DNA of 64,000 bases, taken from assembly GCA_001515955.1 (NCBI GenBank), contig LOES01000167.1, positions 1-64,000 on the forward strand, written 5' to 3'. A model generated the notes under the pieces. It was not told the origin of the DNA. It made no database searches and saw only the letters and a program-made list of their open reading frames with translations. Positions 44,687-53,547 of this stretch are shown one piece after another (within the stretch, counting starts at the first letter, position 1; each line of letters begins with the position of its first letter). This DNA is from Clostridia bacterium BRH_c25. Its GTDB lineage: Bacteria; Bacillota_A; Clostridia; Lutisporales; Lutisporaceae. A program made the translations under genes and the position numbers.

Positions 44687-46450
44687 TTAGGCTTGCATTA
44701 AAGTTTCGAGTTCCTCCTCAGCGAGAAGCTCATAATCACTTTCCTCATTTAAAGCTATGTTCTTCCAGTTCACTGCATTTTCTGTATCTCCGTGCCTGAA
44801 CGCTTCACTTCCACCATCAACAGTCAGCTTTACATTGGTGTGTCTTAAAATATCAAACTTGTCATCCATTAGCGCCCTTTCTCCCCGGATGAAAAGCAAA
44901 GCATAGCGGTTATCCAACATACGCACCTCATCGGGAGTTAAGAGCTCACGACCGGATTGTTGAAAATTGGTAGAATAGCTACCGTTTCTCCCTTTACTAA
45001 GTCCGTAAGAATTGGTATCGATAGTCTCCTTGCCTAACAGCTCTGACACATATTTGTGTGTGGATTGCTCATTTCCACCCAGGTACAGAAATTCATCACA
45101 GTTACCTACGATAGATTCCCAAGTATCTTTAAACAGGGCTTTTAACTGTGCCAGGTTTTGCAAAATGATGGATACTGATATTTCGCGTGAACGCATGGTG
45201 GAAAGCAGCTTGTCAAATTCATCAGGAAGAGCGACATTGGAGAACTCGTCCATTACAAAATGTACATGAACAGGAAGTCGTCCATCATAGACATGGTCAG
45301 CAAGAAAGTAGAGCTGCTGGAATAACTGTGTATAAAGCATTCCAACAATAAAATTAAAGCTGCTGTCATTGTCGGGAATTACTGCAAAAAGTGCCGTTTT
45401 GCATTCCCCTATAGAGGATAATTCCAGCTCATCTGTTGTGGCAATTCCCGCTATGGATGCAAGATTAAACTTCTCCAGACGCACTCCTAAACTAATTAAG
45501 ATTGACTTAGCTGTTTTACCTGCAGCCAGCTTGAAGATATTGTATTGTTTGACCGCCAGATGGTCCGGCTCCCTCATTTGTAGCCGTTCAAACAACTCAT
45601 CAAGTGGGCTTTGATAGGTCTCATCATCTTCCCGCACTTCGGCAGCTGCTATCATTTCCATAACCATTGGAAAGTTTTGTTCTTCCGGTGGTGCTTCATA
45701 AAGAAGATAGAGAATGAGCGCTTCCAGCAATGCAGTTTCAGAGCGTTCCCAGAATGGGTCGTTGGTGTTGGAGCCTTTAGGCGTAGTGTTTCGGATTAGG
45801 TTTGTTACCAGCTTTAATACATCCTTGTCATCCTGCAAATATGAAAAAGAGTTGTAGCAATGAGACAGGTGCATATTGATTAAATCCAATACTTTTATTT
45901 CATAACCCCTGGCTTTTAACAGGTTTCCCGTATCCCGTAGAATTTCACCCTTCGGGTCGAGGACGACAAAAGAGGTATTTGCCTGCATAACGTTAGGTTT
46001 TGCGTAAAAGCGAGTCTTACCTGAACCGGAGCCTCCCACCACCAGTACATTCAGATTTCGTTTATGCTTTCTTCCGTCCAGTCCTATACGGACATTTTGG
46101 GTAAGAATTTTATTTTTCTTTAAATCCTTATCCCTGTATTTCCGGTTGACAGCAGTCGCGCTGCCCCAGCTTGCACTGCCATGTTCCTCCCTCCGCCGGT
46201 AATTACGTTTGGTAGAAAGATAAACCCCAATTCCCATACCATAAGCAATGATAAACAGCATAATGCATTTGGGTGTATCATCTACCCATCGGATGTCAAA
46301 CGGATTGTTAATCGCCTTTGTGAGATTGGCAAGAATCTCGGGAAGTCCACCGGATAGGGATGGTGCGGTTAGAAGAGCCGCCCACACTACAGGAATTAAA
46401 AAAACCGCATAGAGTATATAATCACTCTGTGCGGTTCTATCGCGCCTCAT
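44687..46450 (-). CDS. VirD4-like coupling protein
   Basis: About 587 residues from ATG 46450 (GAAGGAAGCAGG ahead; overlaps the previous gene by 14 bp). Two N-terminal membrane helices (LYAVFLIPVVWAALLTA and CIMLFIIAYGMGIGVYLS) are followed by the TraG/VirD4 ATPase: Walker A GGSGSGKT at 139-146, FVVLDPKGE and Walker B HFVMDEFSNVA. It brings the relaxase-DNA complex to the type IV channel. Neighbours are PcfB and the pilin-like gene. Confidence 0.93.
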   Translation of the reverse strand: MRRDRTAQSDYILYAVFLIPVVWAALLTAPSLSGGLPEILANLTKAINNPFDIRWVDDTPKCIMLFIIAYGMGIGVYLSTKRNYRRREEHGSASWGSATAVNRKYRDKDLKKNKILTQNVRIGLDGRKHKRNLNVLVVGGSGSGKTRFYAKPNVMQANTSFVVLDPKGEILRDTGNLLKARGYEIKVLDLINMHLSHCYNSFSYLQDDKDVLKLVTNLIRNTTPKGSNTNDPFWERSETALLEALILYLLYEAPPEEQNFPMVMEMIAAAEVREDDETYQSPLDELFERLQMREPDHLAVKQYNIFKLAAGKTAKSILISLGVRLEKFNLASIAGIATTDELELSSIGECKTALFAVIPDNDSSFNFIVGMLYTQLFQQLYFLADHVYDGRLPVHVHFVMDEFSNVALPDEFDKLLSTMRSREISVSIILQNLAQLKALFKDTWESIVGNCDEFLYLGGNEQSTHKYVSELLGKETIDTNSYGLSKGRNGSYSTNFQQSGRELLTPDEVRMLDNRYALLFIRGERALMDDKFDILRHTNVKLTVDGGSEAFRHGDTENAVNWKNIALNEESDYELLAEEELETLMQA

Positions 46451-46628
46451 CCTGCTTCCTTCTTTTGTGTTTTTTTGTTGGGGCATCAATGGTTTTTAAT
46501 AACAGTTCGTCTACAGCGTCGGTGGGTCGTTCATCCTTAATCAAGTCATTTCTAAGCTCATTCAAAGCATTTACCACAACGCCGTATTCATAATCGTCCA
46601 GGGTAAGCACCCTTTCTTCTTCCTTCAT
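46437..46628 (-). CDS. Small hypothetical ICE protein
   Basis: 63 residues, acidic N-terminus (MKEEERVLTLDDYEYGVVVN) and strongly basic C-terminus (PTKKHKRRKQDEAR). The ATG at 46628 lies eight bases after AGGAGG; the alternative ATG at 46634 is too close to it. It overlaps the virD4 start, so translation is coupled. Family unknown; similar small genes precede virD4 in related elements. Confidence 0.7.
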   Translation of the reverse strand: MKEEERVLTLDDYEYGVVVNALNELRNDLIKDERPTDAVDELLLKTIDAPTKKHKRRKQDEAR

Positions 46629-46640
46629 GGACATCTCCTC

Positions 46641-47537
46641 CTAACGTTGCGGCTCCTGTACTTTTTGTTGTCTTTGCTGCTCTAGCATGCGCTTCATCCT
46701 ATTGGTAATTTCACCGGCAGCATCCCTTATGACAGAAAGCTCCGAACGGATCTGCTGTGCTTCCAATCCCTCCAGCATTTGAGGTGCTTGCTCAAAACGA
46801 TAACCGTTTGTATCGACACCATATTGCTTACAAAGCATATATGATACACAATAGGCATGAAAAACAAAGTCGGAACGGCTGTAGTTCCCATTGCCCTTAT
46901 CCATTTCCGCATGAGCAAGTTCTTGTGAAAGAGAACGGAAAATATTATCCGCATCCATACCTCTACGAATTTGTATCTCTCTTGTTTTCGGCTGGTATAG
47001 AGCATTTATACCTTCTGACATTGCATCACTGATACGGATTGGCACAGGAACATGATCCATTAGTGCTTTTATACGGGTACGTTCATCGGGATATGTGGGA
47101 GTTTCACGTTTACGACTTCCTGTCTGAGAGATATCAAACATCTTTTTGGGGTTATAACTGATACCAACACTACCGTCGTCACGCTGGTATTCATCACCGG
47201 GCTCCAAAATGTAGAAGCCGCTTTCCTTTTTGCGAATGTATACACCTTGCTCCTTCCATGTGTCAAAGTCTGCAATGCGCGTAGCATCCGGCTTTTGTGC
47301 AAGGATTAAAAGGGCATTGGCTACACTATACCGGTCAAAACGACTTTGTATATCTAAATATTTCTGAAATGCAGTGCCGTCCTCCGCTACGGTTTGTGCC
47401 GTATCATCAATAAGTGAGTATACCATTTCACGCTGCTCCTGCTTTTGCTGTTTCCATGCCTCTTTGTCAAAAGACTGACCGTTTTGGGGAGCAGGCTGTT
47501 CATTTTCCTGTCGGAAAAGATCATCGAAACTACTCAT
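46641..47537 (-). CDS. ArdC-like N-terminal domain protein of the ICE
   Basis: 298 residues. The segment FDRYSVANALLILAQKPDAT followed by TWKEQGVYIRKKESG and ILEPGDEY is the ssDNA-binding N-terminal pattern of ArdC-like proteins. The region QELAHAEMDKG carries an HxxxD/E-like metal site similar to ImmA/IrrE-type zincin domains, but shortened. It may protect or process incoming single-stranded DNA. It ends 12 bp before the next gene and starts 6 bp after PcfB. Confidence 0.65.
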   Translation of the reverse strand: MSSFDDLFRQENEQPAPQNGQSFDKEAWKQQKQEQREMVYSLIDDTAQTVAEDGTAFQKYLDIQSRFDRYSVANALLILAQKPDATRIADFDTWKEQGVYIRKKESGFYILEPGDEYQRDDGSVGISYNPKKMFDISQTGSRKRETPTYPDERTRIKALMDHVPVPIRISDAMSEGINALYQPKTREIQIRRGMDADNIFRSLSQELAHAEMDKGNGNYSRSDFVFHAYCVSYMLCKQYGVDTNGYRFEQAPQMLEGLEAQQIRSELSVIRDAAGEITNRMKRMLEQQRQQKVQEPQR

Positions 47538-47543
47538 TTTAGC

Positions 47544-48344
47544 TTACCTCGCTTTCGATTTTGTTTTTTTAGATTTAGATTGCTGTCCGTTTTGCTTAAG
47601 GTCCTGCTTTGTGACTTTGGGAAGTCCTTTAGCCGGCTCACGCTTGGGTTCCGCTTGTTCCTTCTGAGCAGCCTTAATTTCCCGTAGCTCTTCACGGACG
47701 GATTTTTTAGGCGACTCAATAGTACCCTCGGCGGCTTTCACGCTGTGCTCTAAGATAGGCTCGGACGGACGGGATTTCTCCATCGTTGCCGTCGTGGGGT
47801 TTGGGTTATCAATCGGTGGCGCAGTAGGCTCCGGTTGGTCAGGCTTTGCCATTAGTTCGTCAAGAAAATCATCTGCACTTTTCTCGGCAGGGGTTTCTTT
47901 GATAGCAGGCTCTTTATTTGATTCTTTTGCAGCTTTAGATTTTTCGATTTCACTTTTAATGCTTGCTGTGTCCACCGTAGCCAGCTTGAAGCGTTCCACA
48001 ATACGGTTGATTTTGGCGGCATCTTCTGCTCGCACCATAATATCACACATCCCATCCATGTTCTTTTTATCCCGAAGGGCGCAGTATAGAACGCCATAGT
48101 GCTTGGCTTCCTGCGTGAATTTCTTCAAATCTTCGTTTCGTACCGCAAATACTTTCAGTTCCTTGCCACTTCGCAAAAGCCCTTCTAAACGAGTCTTACC
48201 TCTGGTCTTTTTCTGATCTTTCAACACTGCATACAGGTAGGTAGCAAGATTTTTTGCTCCCTCTCCTGAAATTTTAGCCATCACTTCAATCCCTTTTAGA
48301 CTCATGTTGACCATTTGATCCGCTGCGTCGGCTCCGTTGTTCAT
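47544..48344 (-). CDS. PcfB-family (DUF3801) protein
   Basis: 266 residues. The N-terminal 130 form the DUF3801/PcfB domain (MVNMSLKGIEVMAKISGEGA, YGVLYCALRDKKNMDGMCDI). The rest is a low-complexity, lysine- and glutamate-rich tail ending in a basic run. PcfB in pCF10 helps dock the relaxosome to the coupling protein. The start at 48344 has AAGGAGGAG and lies 58 bp inside the relaxase gene, so the two are coupled. Confidence 0.85.
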   Translation of the reverse strand: MNNGADAADQMVNMSLKGIEVMAKISGEGAKNLATYLYAVLKDQKKTRGKTRLEGLLRSGKELKVFAVRNEDLKKFTQEAKHYGVLYCALRDKKNMDGMCDIMVRAEDAAKINRIVERFKLATVDTASIKSEIEKSKAAKESNKEPAIKETPAEKSADDFLDELMAKPDQPEPTAPPIDNPNPTTATMEKSRPSEPILEHSVKAAEGTIESPKKSVREELREIKAAQKEQAEPKREPAKGLPKVTKQDLKQNGQQSKSKKTKSKAR

Positions 48345-49692
48345 ATGCCTTCTCCTCCTTTCTTTGATGAATTTCCTCCTGCTGGACTTGAAGCAGTTTC
48401 TGCTTCATTCCTTCAGAACGTGACAGGATACCTGTACATAGTTTCACCTCCTTTCGAAGTAGGGTCAGCTTCTTTGAGAGACTGGTAATTTGCGTCTTGT
48501 ATGCCAACGTCTGTTCATCGTCCCTGCACCGTCGCAATCGGTTGTAAAGAGATTTGCGATCATTGACAAGAGCTGCCATTTCCTGCTCCAGTCCATTCTG
48601 ATAGGAAAGAAGCTGTTCCTTGTTTTCAATATGATGAATACATAGGAGATTCATTTGAGCGTTTAGTTCGTCCATGTGTCGGAGATCTTCACGCAATAAA
48701 AAATGCGTCCGTTTATTGGACACACGTTGTTTTGGTAATATCCCCATCTTGTAAAGATAGTGGAAATATAGAGCTTGCAAACCTTTGAGTTTTCTCTTAG
48801 TTTTCAGATTTATATTACCCCGTATGGTATACCGCTTTCGCTTTGGCTCTGATAATATTTGAGGACGCTTGGGCACTTGATTTTGAAGAATACGTTGCTT
48901 AATAGCTTCCTCAGTGTAATCATCCCCAATGGTTTTCAACCGGACAAACCGTTCCTTTCCCTGCGGGCGCACAGCCATATGCTTTACACCCGTCTTAACC
49001 TCATACCCCTGTTTACGGAGATTGGAGATAAATTGTGTAAAGGTCATGGCCTCAGCAATCGCTTTGTCCAAGTCTTCACGGATGAGACCTCGCCAGGTAG
49101 GTTTGCCTTCCTGTTCGGCTTTCCACTCAGCATAGTGTCTTGATTTCCCCCGTTGAGGATTTTCTATGACTGACAAGGAATATTCACGGCACAGTTGGTC
49201 AGATGTTTTGCGTAGAAGAGAATAGGTGGATTTATTATCGTAATACCTTTTACCATCCATAAAAGATACGGAGTTTAGAACAAAATGATTATGAAGATGA
49301 TTCTTATCAAGGTGAGTGGATACAATAACCTCAAATCGTTCACTCCAAAGCTTCTGTGCCAGCTTTACACCAATGGCATGAGCAGTTTCCGGATTAGCTT
49401 CTCCCGGAGCAAAGGATTGGTAGGCATGAAATGCAAGGATGCCATCTGTTTTTTGGAATTGCAGCTTTGTTTTTGACATCTGCTCACAGGCAGTAGTCGG
49501 ATCGCAGTTGATACCAGTGACATAAAACTGTTTTTCCGTTTTCTCTTCCTGTACAGTATATTTCAGCACATCTTTCAAGCCTTGAAAATCGGAGGTTGAG
49601 AAACTGTGGTTTTCTGTTTTATCGGGATTTGTGGCATACTCGATTACTCGGTCAAGCCGGTCTTTTATATCCCATATTGCAGTAGTGGCCAT
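48286..49692 (-). CDS. MobP-type relaxase
   Basis: 468 residues. The relaxase domain carries the metal-binding histidines in STHLDKNHLHNHFVLNSV (H127, H132, H134/H136), with a candidate nucleophile tyrosine in the N-terminal YATNPDKTEN region. The C-terminal part is a long, charged coiled-coil (SYQNGLEQEMAALVNDRKSL onward). It would nick oriT and lead one DNA strand into the recipient. It lies downstream of mobC and a DUF3848 gene and upstream of pcfB. Confidence 0.92.
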   Translation of the reverse strand: MATTAIWDIKDRLDRVIEYATNPDKTENHSFSTSDFQGLKDVLKYTVQEEKTEKQFYVTGINCDPTTACEQMSKTKLQFQKTDGILAFHAYQSFAPGEANPETAHAIGVKLAQKLWSERFEVIVSTHLDKNHLHNHFVLNSVSFMDGKRYYDNKSTYSLLRKTSDQLCREYSLSVIENPQRGKSRHYAEWKAEQEGKPTWRGLIREDLDKAIAEAMTFTQFISNLRKQGYEVKTGVKHMAVRPQGKERFVRLKTIGDDYTEEAIKQRILQNQVPKRPQILSEPKRKRYTIRGNINLKTKRKLKGLQALYFHYLYKMGILPKQRVSNKRTHFLLREDLRHMDELNAQMNLLCIHHIENKEQLLSYQNGLEQEMAALVNDRKSLYNRLRRCRDDEQTLAYKTQITSLSKKLTLLRKEVKLCTGILSRSEGMKQKLLQVQQEEIHQRKEEKAYEQRSRRSGSNGQHESKRD

Positions 49693-49695
49693 AGG

Positions 49696-50049
49696 TCATT
49701 GCACCGAATCATTGGTCTTTGCTACAGGTATAAATGGATAATCACCAGTAATGTCTTGAGGATCACATATCCTTGCAACAACATCATGCAGATATGCACG
49801 TAGATTGACCTGATAGCGATCAGCAACCAGCTTCATAGGGTTTTGGAATTTCAGTAGACAGTCTATATCCTTTTCATAATACCTATGAATATTTATCATG
49901 TAGTACGCTACACGTTTTGTGGCAGCGATTTCAGCAGCTTTGTCGAATATACTTTGTTTATCCAGTTTCATAACCGCAGCTTTGTAATCCGCAAAGTTTT
50001 TTTCAATTCGCTCTATCAGCTTTTTTTGCTTTTCAATGATTCTATCCAT
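49696..50049 (-). CDS. DUF3848-domain protein
   Basis: 117 residues starting MDRIIEKQKKLIERIEKNFA. The segment KRVAYYMINIHRYYEKDIDC followed by LLKFQNPMKLVADRYQ fits DUF3848, a small domain associated with conjugative elements and also fused into large ICE helicases. The ATG at 50049 overlaps the mobC end by 8 bp and follows GGAGAAGTGA; longer readings lack support. Role unknown. Confidence 0.78.
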   Translation of the reverse strand: MDRIIEKQKKLIERIEKNFADYKAAVMKLDKQSIFDKAAEIAATKRVAYYMINIHRYYEKDIDCLLKFQNPMKLVADRYQVNLRAYLHDVVARICDPQDITGDYPFIPVAKTNDSVQ

Positions 50050-50380
50050 TCTCACTTCTCCTCTCCGGCGACGTAACAGTAGTTTGTATATCCAACACAG
50101 CTTTCCTAAGCCTATTAGCCTCATACTGATATACTGTCCTGTCTATGTGACCTGTAGCATTTACCTTTGCTGCGATTTGATTTAGATTGTTGCCTATGGC
50201 ATGAAGTTCTTTCATCATTGAATAATAGTCCGGCGGTGGAATTTCTTTAGGTACATAGCCGTTTATAAGGGTACGAAGATAGGTTTCTTGGGATAACCCT
50301 GCTTTCTTTGCACTGGTTTGAAGTTTGGTCCTTTCTTCTTTATTCAGCCACACCTGGACACGAATACTACGTTTTCTCAT
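50042..50380 (-). CDS. mobC: MobC-like relaxosome accessory protein
   Basis: 112 residues. The basic N-terminus (RKRSIRVQVWLNKEERTKLQ) is a ribbon-helix-helix DNA-binding segment, and the centre has the MobC signature LHAIGNNLNQIAAKVNATG. MobC binds oriT and assists strand opening and relaxase nicking. The ATG at 50380 follows AAAGGAGCTGG. It is the first gene of the mobilisation block, next to a palindrome-rich region that could be oriT. Confidence 0.88.
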   Translation of the reverse strand: MRKRSIRVQVWLNKEERTKLQTSAKKAGLSQETYLRTLINGYVPKEIPPPDYYSMMKELHAIGNNLNQIAAKVNATGHIDRTVYQYEANRLRKAVLDIQTTVTSPERRSENG

Positions 50381-50539
50381 CACTCCAGCTCCTTTCTGTT
50401 GAATTCTTATTGTCTTCACTTCTGTATTCACTGTTAATCTGGAAGAGACACATAAAAGTAACACCAATAGTTCCACCTATCAATATACATATGAAAAACA
50501 ATCCTATGATTATCACCACACTTTCGATAGTACTTTTTC

Positions 50540-50625
50540 GGGGGTATTAGGGGGTATCCCCTTAACAAGCGAATTTGGGAGACCAAATTCAGTGCTTGCT
50601 ACAACATAAGACACTGGTCTTATGT
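50540..50625. other. Candidate origin of transfer (oriT)
   Basis: Between mobC and the DpnD/PcfM gene lie a G-rich direct repeat (GGGGGTAT at about 50540 and 50550), a perfect 8-bp hairpin GAATTTGG-GAGA-CCAAATTC (50571-50590) extended by AAGC/GCTT, and a second hairpin ACATAAGAC-ACTG-GTCTTATGT (50604-50625). Position beside mobC and the relaxase, and clustered hairpins without a T-run, fit an oriT. The nick site is not identified. Confidence 0.5.
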
Positions 50626-50673
50626 TGATACTTACAGTTGGATTCAGATATCACATGCCGAAAAAAGCATCTG

Positions 50674-50892
50674 TCATCGCTCATGTTCATGTCGCTTTTG
50701 TTTCCGGCACTGCACATCCATCTCTTTTTCGAGTGATGTAAATTCCACCCCGGTGAAGTACTCGGCATCAATGATATACTCCTGATTGTTATATGCTTGT
50801 CGAACCATTTCCTCTGCCTGGTGTGCATTTTCGGCTTGAATTTCTACTGTCATGCAAAGTGTTTCATTGATTTCCACTTGATAGGTTTTCAT
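50674..50892 (-). CDS. DpnD/PcfM-family small protein
   Basis: 72 residues: MKTYQVEINETLCMTVEIQA, then EMVRQAYNNQEYIIDAEYFT and a basic tail. This is the DpnD/PcfM C-terminal-like fold found on conjugative elements (PcfM on pCF10) and near DpnII loci. Function unknown. The start has GGAAGG upstream. A terminator for the AbiE operon lies between this gene and abiEii. Confidence 0.78.
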   Translation of the reverse strand: MKTYQVEINETLCMTVEIQAENAHQAEEMVRQAYNNQEYIIDAEYFTGVEFTSLEKEMDVQCRKQKRHEHER

Positions 50893-50927
50893 TGTGGCAA
50901 CCTTCCTTTCTTGATTTTTTGCAAAGA

Positions 50928-50953
50928 AAAAAGACGCTGATTTTTCAACGCCT
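50928..50953 (-). terminator. Rho-independent terminator of the AbiE operon
   Basis: On the minus strand AAGGCGTTGA-AAAA-TCAGCGTCTT forms a 10-bp stem with two G-T wobbles and a four-base loop, followed by TTTTTT. It is about 90 bp after the toxin gene. Confidence 0.85.
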
Positions 50954-51043
50954 TATCTCTAATGGTTCTTTTACTTTTCACACCTACTATTTTGCTGCAT
51001 TTAAAAAATACAAATAAACTCAAAATTTTAATAAAATAGAGTT

Positions 51044-51901
51044 TTATTGTACATCTAAAAACCCAATTTCATCAAAAATTTGATTTATCAATTTGCAGAT
51101 ATCCATAAAATCAATGTCTTTTGCATAGTCAAAATCTGTTTGGTATTTTCTCCAAAAACCTTTTATTTGCTCACTTGTGGCTATGTTTTCTAGCACCTTT
51201 TTATAATTTGACATAACAGAGATACTCTTTCGTTTGGACGCAGTTTCTCTCAAAGCATTTTTTAACACCAACTTATCACATTCATGCCCTCTGAACTGAT
51301 ACAAGATATAAATGTCATAAAAATCTCTGGGTCTAGTATTAGCAATTCCACGAGTTATTACAGTTTCCAATTTTTCTGCAAGTACTGTTTCCAGATTGTA
51401 CGCCATGATTTTAATCGTTCTGTCATCAAATAAAAGTTTAAAAGAATATTCAATTTCTCTAGGAGTAATTTTATCTCCAGTGGTAACATCCACCGAAAGT
51501 GGAACAGCTAATGGTGGATAATTGGCTTTTAACCCGACTCTGATTCCCGGATATTCATCACCCTCACGTATATCAGAAGTATTCAATACTTCGAATTTGA
51601 CATCATCCTCAACAGGAATAGAGCTTATTTCCTCAAAAATCCTTCTAACTGTATCATGATTAACATCAAAGCCTTTGATTGTTGTATCCAGATCCATTGT
51701 CGCCCTAGTATCCAAACCGACAATGGCTGAAATCAAAAACCCACCTTTTAAGATCAGATTGGATTTATACTTTGATATAGAAATACGTTCCAGTAACCTT
51801 TCCATCATGTAATTTTGCATGACAAGCTGGGCGGAAATATTCTTTTCAGCGGCTTTCTTTTTTATATATGCTTTTAGTTGCATTGGATTATTCGTTCTCA
51901 T
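51044..51901 (-). CDS. abiEii: AbiEii/AbiGii-family toxin (nucleotidyltransferase)
   Basis: 285 residues with the nucleotidyltransferase core: LILKGGFLIS (G-G motif at 53-54), the metal-binding D70-L-D72 (TMDLDTTI), and a later LETVLAEKLETVITRG segment characteristic of AbiEii. These toxins modify RNA or other cell targets and stop growth during phage infection. The gene overlaps the antitoxin by 4 bp (ATGA), the usual order. It is the ICE's own abortive-infection module. Confidence 0.92.
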   Translation of the reverse strand: MRTNNPMQLKAYIKKKAAEKNISAQLVMQNYMMERLLERISISKYKSNLILKGGFLISAIVGLDTRATMDLDTTIKGFDVNHDTVRRIFEEISSIPVEDDVKFEVLNTSDIREGDEYPGIRVGLKANYPPLAVPLSVDVTTGDKITPREIEYSFKLLFDDRTIKIMAYNLETVLAEKLETVITRGIANTRPRDFYDIYILYQFRGHECDKLVLKNALRETASKRKSISVMSNYKKVLENIATSEQIKGFWRKYQTDFDYAKDIDFMDICKLINQIFDEIGFLDVQ

Positions 51902-52494
51902 AGCAAAACCCCCATATAGTTCAAAACTTTAGGCTTAGCCCTCACTTTCTCGGCATAGTCAAAAAGCTTGGTAATATTTTTCTCTGGCATCTTGGCATAC
52001 TGCTTCATTGCCTGATTTACAATTTGAATATCACATGTATTATTACCTTTAACGATATCACAAAGTGTCCGTTCCACATCGTATAGACGGATGGGATTAC
52101 CACAGGGTGAAACACCAGTAGTTAATCCAAGTTCATATATATCCTTAATGGATTTTTTAACTTTTACATTTTCTTCTTTTAGAGAACGTACATGATACCC
52201 ATAAGGGAATGTCATAGTATATTTCATCGGTGTTCTATCTGTCAGACCATGAATATATAAGGCTGTTTCATGAGAAAAAACACCTCTACTATACTTATAC
52301 TGCAATATATACATTTCATCTTCCCACATATCGGGCTTGATGTAAATCCCCCTGTCAACCTTAGTCAGGAGCCCCATAACCTGCATTTTTTTTAGATAAT
52401 GCCTTGGTATGTTAGCTTCTGAAACCTGTGATGTAGTAACTATTCCATTGTTTTGTGAGAGTATTTCGGTAACTCTTTCGATATTGTCCACCAT
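51898..52494 (-). CDS. abiEi: AbiEi-family antitoxin
   Basis: 198 residues: an N-terminal winged helix (ILSQNNGIVTTSQVSEANIP, YLKKMQVMGLLTKVDRGIY) followed by the AbiEi domain (SRGVFSHETALYIHGLTDRT, VSPCGNPIRLYDVERTLCDI). It represses its own promoter and, in this type IV toxin-antitoxin class, counters the toxin without tight binding. AAGGAGGTAC lies four bases before the ATG, so a GTG one codon later is also possible. A strong palindrome covers the promoter upstream. Confidence 0.9.
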   Translation of the reverse strand: MVDNIERVTEILSQNNGIVTTSQVSEANIPRHYLKKMQVMGLLTKVDRGIYIKPDMWEDEMYILQYKYSRGVFSHETALYIHGLTDRTPMKYTMTFPYGYHVRSLKEENVKVKKSIKDIYELGLTTGVSPCGNPIRLYDVERTLCDIVKGNNTCDIQIVNQAMKQYAKMPEKNITKLFDYAEKVRAKPKVLNYMGVLL

Positions 52495-52510
52495 GTACCT
52501 CCTTCCCAGT

Positions 52511-52554
52511 ACAACTACACTCTATATTATATCATGTTAGAGTGTAATTGTATA
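52511..52554 (-). promoter_or_regulatory. AbiE promoter with 14-bp inverted-repeat operator
   Basis: Arms ACAACTACACTCTA (52511-52524) and TAGAGTGTAATTGT (52538-52551) are complementary at 13 of 14 bases and are 13 bp apart. The -10 TATAAT (52526-52531, minus strand) lies in the gap, with TATACA (52549-52554) as a -35 at 17 bp. Binding of AbiEi here would block RNA polymerase. Confidence 0.8.
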
Positions 52555-52588
52555 CATCAGAAAGGAATTTAATGGCTATAATTATTTC

Positions 52589-53536
52589 TCATCTTTGATA
52601 TGCAGGTTCTTTTATAGTAATTATCTTTAAATAATCGTTATAATCCTTCCCCCGCTTTGGTGGTTCATCTGTAACGGTATATTTAGGCGGTAGAATAGTC
52701 TGAATAGTTTTTGAAGCTAACCTTCCGGCTATATCGTTGTCTAAATGAAGTGCAATACTATTAATATATTGATGATCATTTAGAAATTGCATCAGTGCTG
52801 CTGGTGGAGTACTTTCCTCAATTTTCTGTTTGGGTTTATAAATACCTGCAAGTGACAGATAATTTTGCTGCAGCCAATCTCTGCCGGAGAGTAATTCCAT
52901 CGTACCATAGGACAATAAATCAACGGCACTTTCGAATAGATGCAGCTTATAGTTTTCGTTTCGTGCAGAAATTGAGAACGAAAAGTGTTTGTCACTTCCA
53001 TTCAGTTCTCCCATATACCGCCTCGCAGATGTTCCCCGCTGTGTACCATAACGTGGAACGCCATGTCGGTCAAAACCAATAAACACTGCATTATGATAAT
53101 CCCGACTTTCATACAGACGGTTGCTCTTAATGCAGTAGTCTATTATATCTCTATGGATACCACGCCCAGTAAGATAGGCTATGACACGATCATTGTTTTC
53201 ATTTTTTTCAGGAAGAAGCAATCTTTTTGGCTCGGAGGTTTTTTGTATCTTTGGCAAAACAGGCGGCATAACTGCCGCCTGTCCATCTATCTGGATGACT
53301 GCTTCGGGAAACGACATACCCCGTACCTTAATCAGATAATCCAAAGCGGAGCGCCCACCGATACCGCGTGACCACCAGCACCATTTTCCGTTACTGATTT
53401 TAAGACTATCATGGGTGCGGGTAGTATAAACGTTTCCGGAGAAACGCACAAGCTCATGTGGTTCATAATATTGCAGATAGGTCAAAAGATCCATCTTCTT
53501 CGCCCGTTCAATTTGCTCCGGTGTTACATAGGGCAT
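52589..53536 (-). CDS. DUF3991/toprim primase-like protein
   Basis: 315 residues. The N-terminus (VTPEQIERAKKMDLLTYLQY, WCWWSRGIGGRSALDYLIKV) is the DUF3991-type helical region near degraded zinc-finger primases. The C-terminal half is a toprim domain with glutamate in HLFESAVDLLS and the D-x-D in ALHLDNDIAG. It probably primes or assists replication of the transferred strand. It ends the replication block that begins with the methylase-helicase, 11 bp away. Confidence 0.82.
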   Translation of the reverse strand: MPYVTPEQIERAKKMDLLTYLQYYEPHELVRFSGNVYTTRTHDSLKISNGKWCWWSRGIGGRSALDYLIKVRGMSFPEAVIQIDGQAAVMPPVLPKIQKTSEPKRLLLPEKNENNDRVIAYLTGRGIHRDIIDYCIKSNRLYESRDYHNAVFIGFDRHGVPRYGTQRGTSARRYMGELNGSDKHFSFSISARNENYKLHLFESAVDLLSYGTMELLSGRDWLQQNYLSLAGIYKPKQKIEESTPPAALMQFLNDHQYINSIALHLDNDIAGRLASKTIQTILPPKYTVTDEPPKRGKDYNDYLKIITIKEPAYQR

Positions 53537-53547
53537 CCTTTATCACC

